A DNA stretch of 6,626 nt from Bacilli bacterium (GTDB taxonomy: Bacteria; Bacillota_I; Bacilli_A; ML615J-28; CAG-698). The DNA lies in assembly GCA_023228385.1 (NCBI GenBank), contig JALOBF010000086.1, forward strand, positions 1-6,626. Direction: 5' to 3'. Each line of letters opens with the position of its first letter. Position 1 is the stretch's first letter. The notes under the pieces are model-generated. The model ran no database searches. It was not told the DNA's origin and was given only the letters and a program-made list of their open reading frames with translations. Shown piece by piece: positions 5,609 to 6,626 of the stretch. A program made the translations under genes and the position numbers.

Positions 5609-6626
5609 ATGAAATATATGATGCTTTTATTTGTTGGACTGAGTTCAGCATCCTTGGCTCTTAATAGCGTTAATGATGAAATCGTTTTTGCCGATGTTCT
5701 AAACGGCAAAGAAATAGTGCGTTATGAAAATTATTTAGTTTATTACAATTATAATTCAACCGGAAAAACTCCGGCCAATCAGTGGGGCTATGAGATTTCG
5801 GTTAATGAAAATAATTATGTTGTTGAAGCGGCGACCAATGTTAGGGTTTATCCCGGCGGTTATGCAATTTCCGGTCACGGAACAAAAAAAGAACTATTAA
5901 TGAAGGTTCAGGTTGGTGATATTGTTGAAATTAATCATGATTCGCTGGAAGTTACGGTAAGACGAAACCCAGTTTTAAGTGCCGCTTTTTTAATTGAAAA
6001 AAACCGCAATGAAGCTTGGCGTTTAAAAGTCATTGCTGAATCGAGTTTTTATATTTATCATGAAACGGCCGTTATTAATCTTCTTGAGGAAATTGAAAAT
6101 GAATATAAGGAAACTAAAGAACTTCTTAATCAGGGCAATCTTTCTGATGATATGATTAAAACGGTTCAAGATAAAGCGGCTCTAGTCGAATCATTAACAT
6201 TAGAAGTCAAATATCGAACGGTAAAAGCGGAGATGCTTGAAGTTCGGGCTTTATGGCATCGGCCGAATGCAACAACGATTTCTGAAAGAAGTCTTCCCGG
6301 AATTCAGGAATTTGTCGCGAAAGTAAAAGCATTGGGTTTTAATACGATTTATGTTGAAACTTTCTGGAACGGTTATGCCAGTTATCGTTCGGAAATTTTG
6401 GATACTCATCCGCAAGTTTCCATGTATTATTACGGTGATAACTATAAGCACGACTATACTGCCGCGTTAATCGGAGAGGCGAAAAAAGTAGGTATTGATG
6501 TTTTTGCCTGGTGCCATACTTTTAATGCCGGTAACAGCATATATAAAGCCGCGGCGGTAAAAGACGAATGGCTAGTGGAAGACTATCAGGGCAATACCTT
6601 ACATCCGAATGTCTATGGCGGGAGTT
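5609..6626 (+). CDS. Exported family-10-type glycoside hydrolase (GHL10/DUF187), 5' part
   Basis: The frame stays open to the right edge, giving 339 residues of an incomplete protein. Residues 1-17 (MKYMMLLFVGLSSASLA) form a short hydrophobic leader suggesting export, though with only one lysine. Residues about 30-130 contain WGYEISV and VYPGGYAISGHGTKKELL, a pattern I associate with the cap domain found before GHL10 and phosphodiester-glycosidase modules. Residues about 150-208 are charged and probably helical, perhaps a coiled-coil spacer. From EVRALWHRPN (211-220) a TIM-barrel begins: LPGIQEFVAKVKALGFNTIY, VETFWNG (249-255, with E250) and FAWCHTFN (299-306) are characteristic of YngK-type glycosyl-hydrolase-like proteins. 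The expected role is cleavage of a cell-wall or extracellular polysaccharide; the substrate is unknown. ATG at 5609 follows a weak AGCGAG site (5595-5600) by eight bases; ATGs at 5618 and 5621 are less well placed. A palindromic operator over the promoter suggests sugar-dependent control. Confidence 0.85.
   Translation, partial: MKYMMLLFVGLSSASLALNSVNDEIVFADVLNGKEIVRYENYLVYYNYNSTGKTPANQWGYEISVNENNYVVEAATNVRVYPGGYAISGHGTKKELLMKVQVGDIVEINHDSLEVTVRRNPVLSAAFLIEKNRNEAWRLKVIAESSFYIYHETAVINLLEEIENEYKETKELLNQGNLSDDMIKTVQDKAALVESLTLEVKYRTVKAEMLEVRALWHRPNATTISERSLPGIQEFVAKVKALGFNTIYVETFWNGYASYRSEILDTHPQVSMYYYGDNYKHDYTAALIGEAKKVGIDVFAWCHTFNAGNSIYKAAAVKDEWLVEDYQGNTLHPNVYGGS

Noticed and set aside
1..6626. 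CRISPR array, insertion sequence, tRNA, prophage or toxin-antitoxin genes
   Set aside because: No regularly spaced direct repeats, transposase motifs, cloverleaf sequences or small paired genes were seen on either strand.

Overview
The window is AT-rich bacterial DNA from a low-GC Gram-positive lineage. TATAAT-type promoters, purine-rich Shine-Dalgarno sites, ATG and TTG starts and rho-independent terminators all point to Bacillota or the neighbouring Mollicutes-like groups (Izemoplasma, Acholeplasma or Erysipelotrichia-type relatives). Tryptophan is read from TGG throughout, so the code is standard. No genus can be named from the sequence alone.

Bases 1-2886 hold a + strand operon. It has the 3' part of an inner-membrane permease of the nucleoside/simple-sugar ABC type, an ADP-ribosylglycohydrolase-family enzyme, and a ribokinase whose start lies one base after the preceding stop codon. 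Read together they suggest uptake of a ribosylated compound, cleavage of its N-glycosidic bond, and phosphorylation of the freed ribose to ribose-5-phosphate. A hairpin with a T tract closes the operon. Bases 2901-4217 carry a separate + strand transcription unit for a single-chain iron-sulfur L-serine dehydratase, with its own extended -10 promoter, a TTG start and a terminator.

Bases 4220-5472 are on the - strand. coaD (phosphopantetheine adenylyltransferase, coenzyme A synthesis) lies upstream and has its own promoter and a short terminator. After it comes an independently promoted gene for a six-helix membrane protein of unknown function with a VanZ/YjdF-like residue pattern. This gene meets sdaA tail to tail.

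From 5473 a divergent intergenic region separates coaD from a + strand gene running off the right edge. That gene encodes a probably exported family-10-type glycoside hydrolase with an N-terminal cap domain. The region holds two opposed promoters, each overlapped at its -35 by a perfect palindrome. The one next to the hydrolase, TTGTATATACAA, looks like a GntR/HutC-type (TreR-like) operator.

Most of the window is ordinary metabolism. I see no mobile element, CRISPR array, RNA gene or clearly novel system. The items most worth a second look are the ribosyl-salvage operon, the palindromic operator, the unknown membrane protein and the short serine dehydratase without a C-terminal cysteine.
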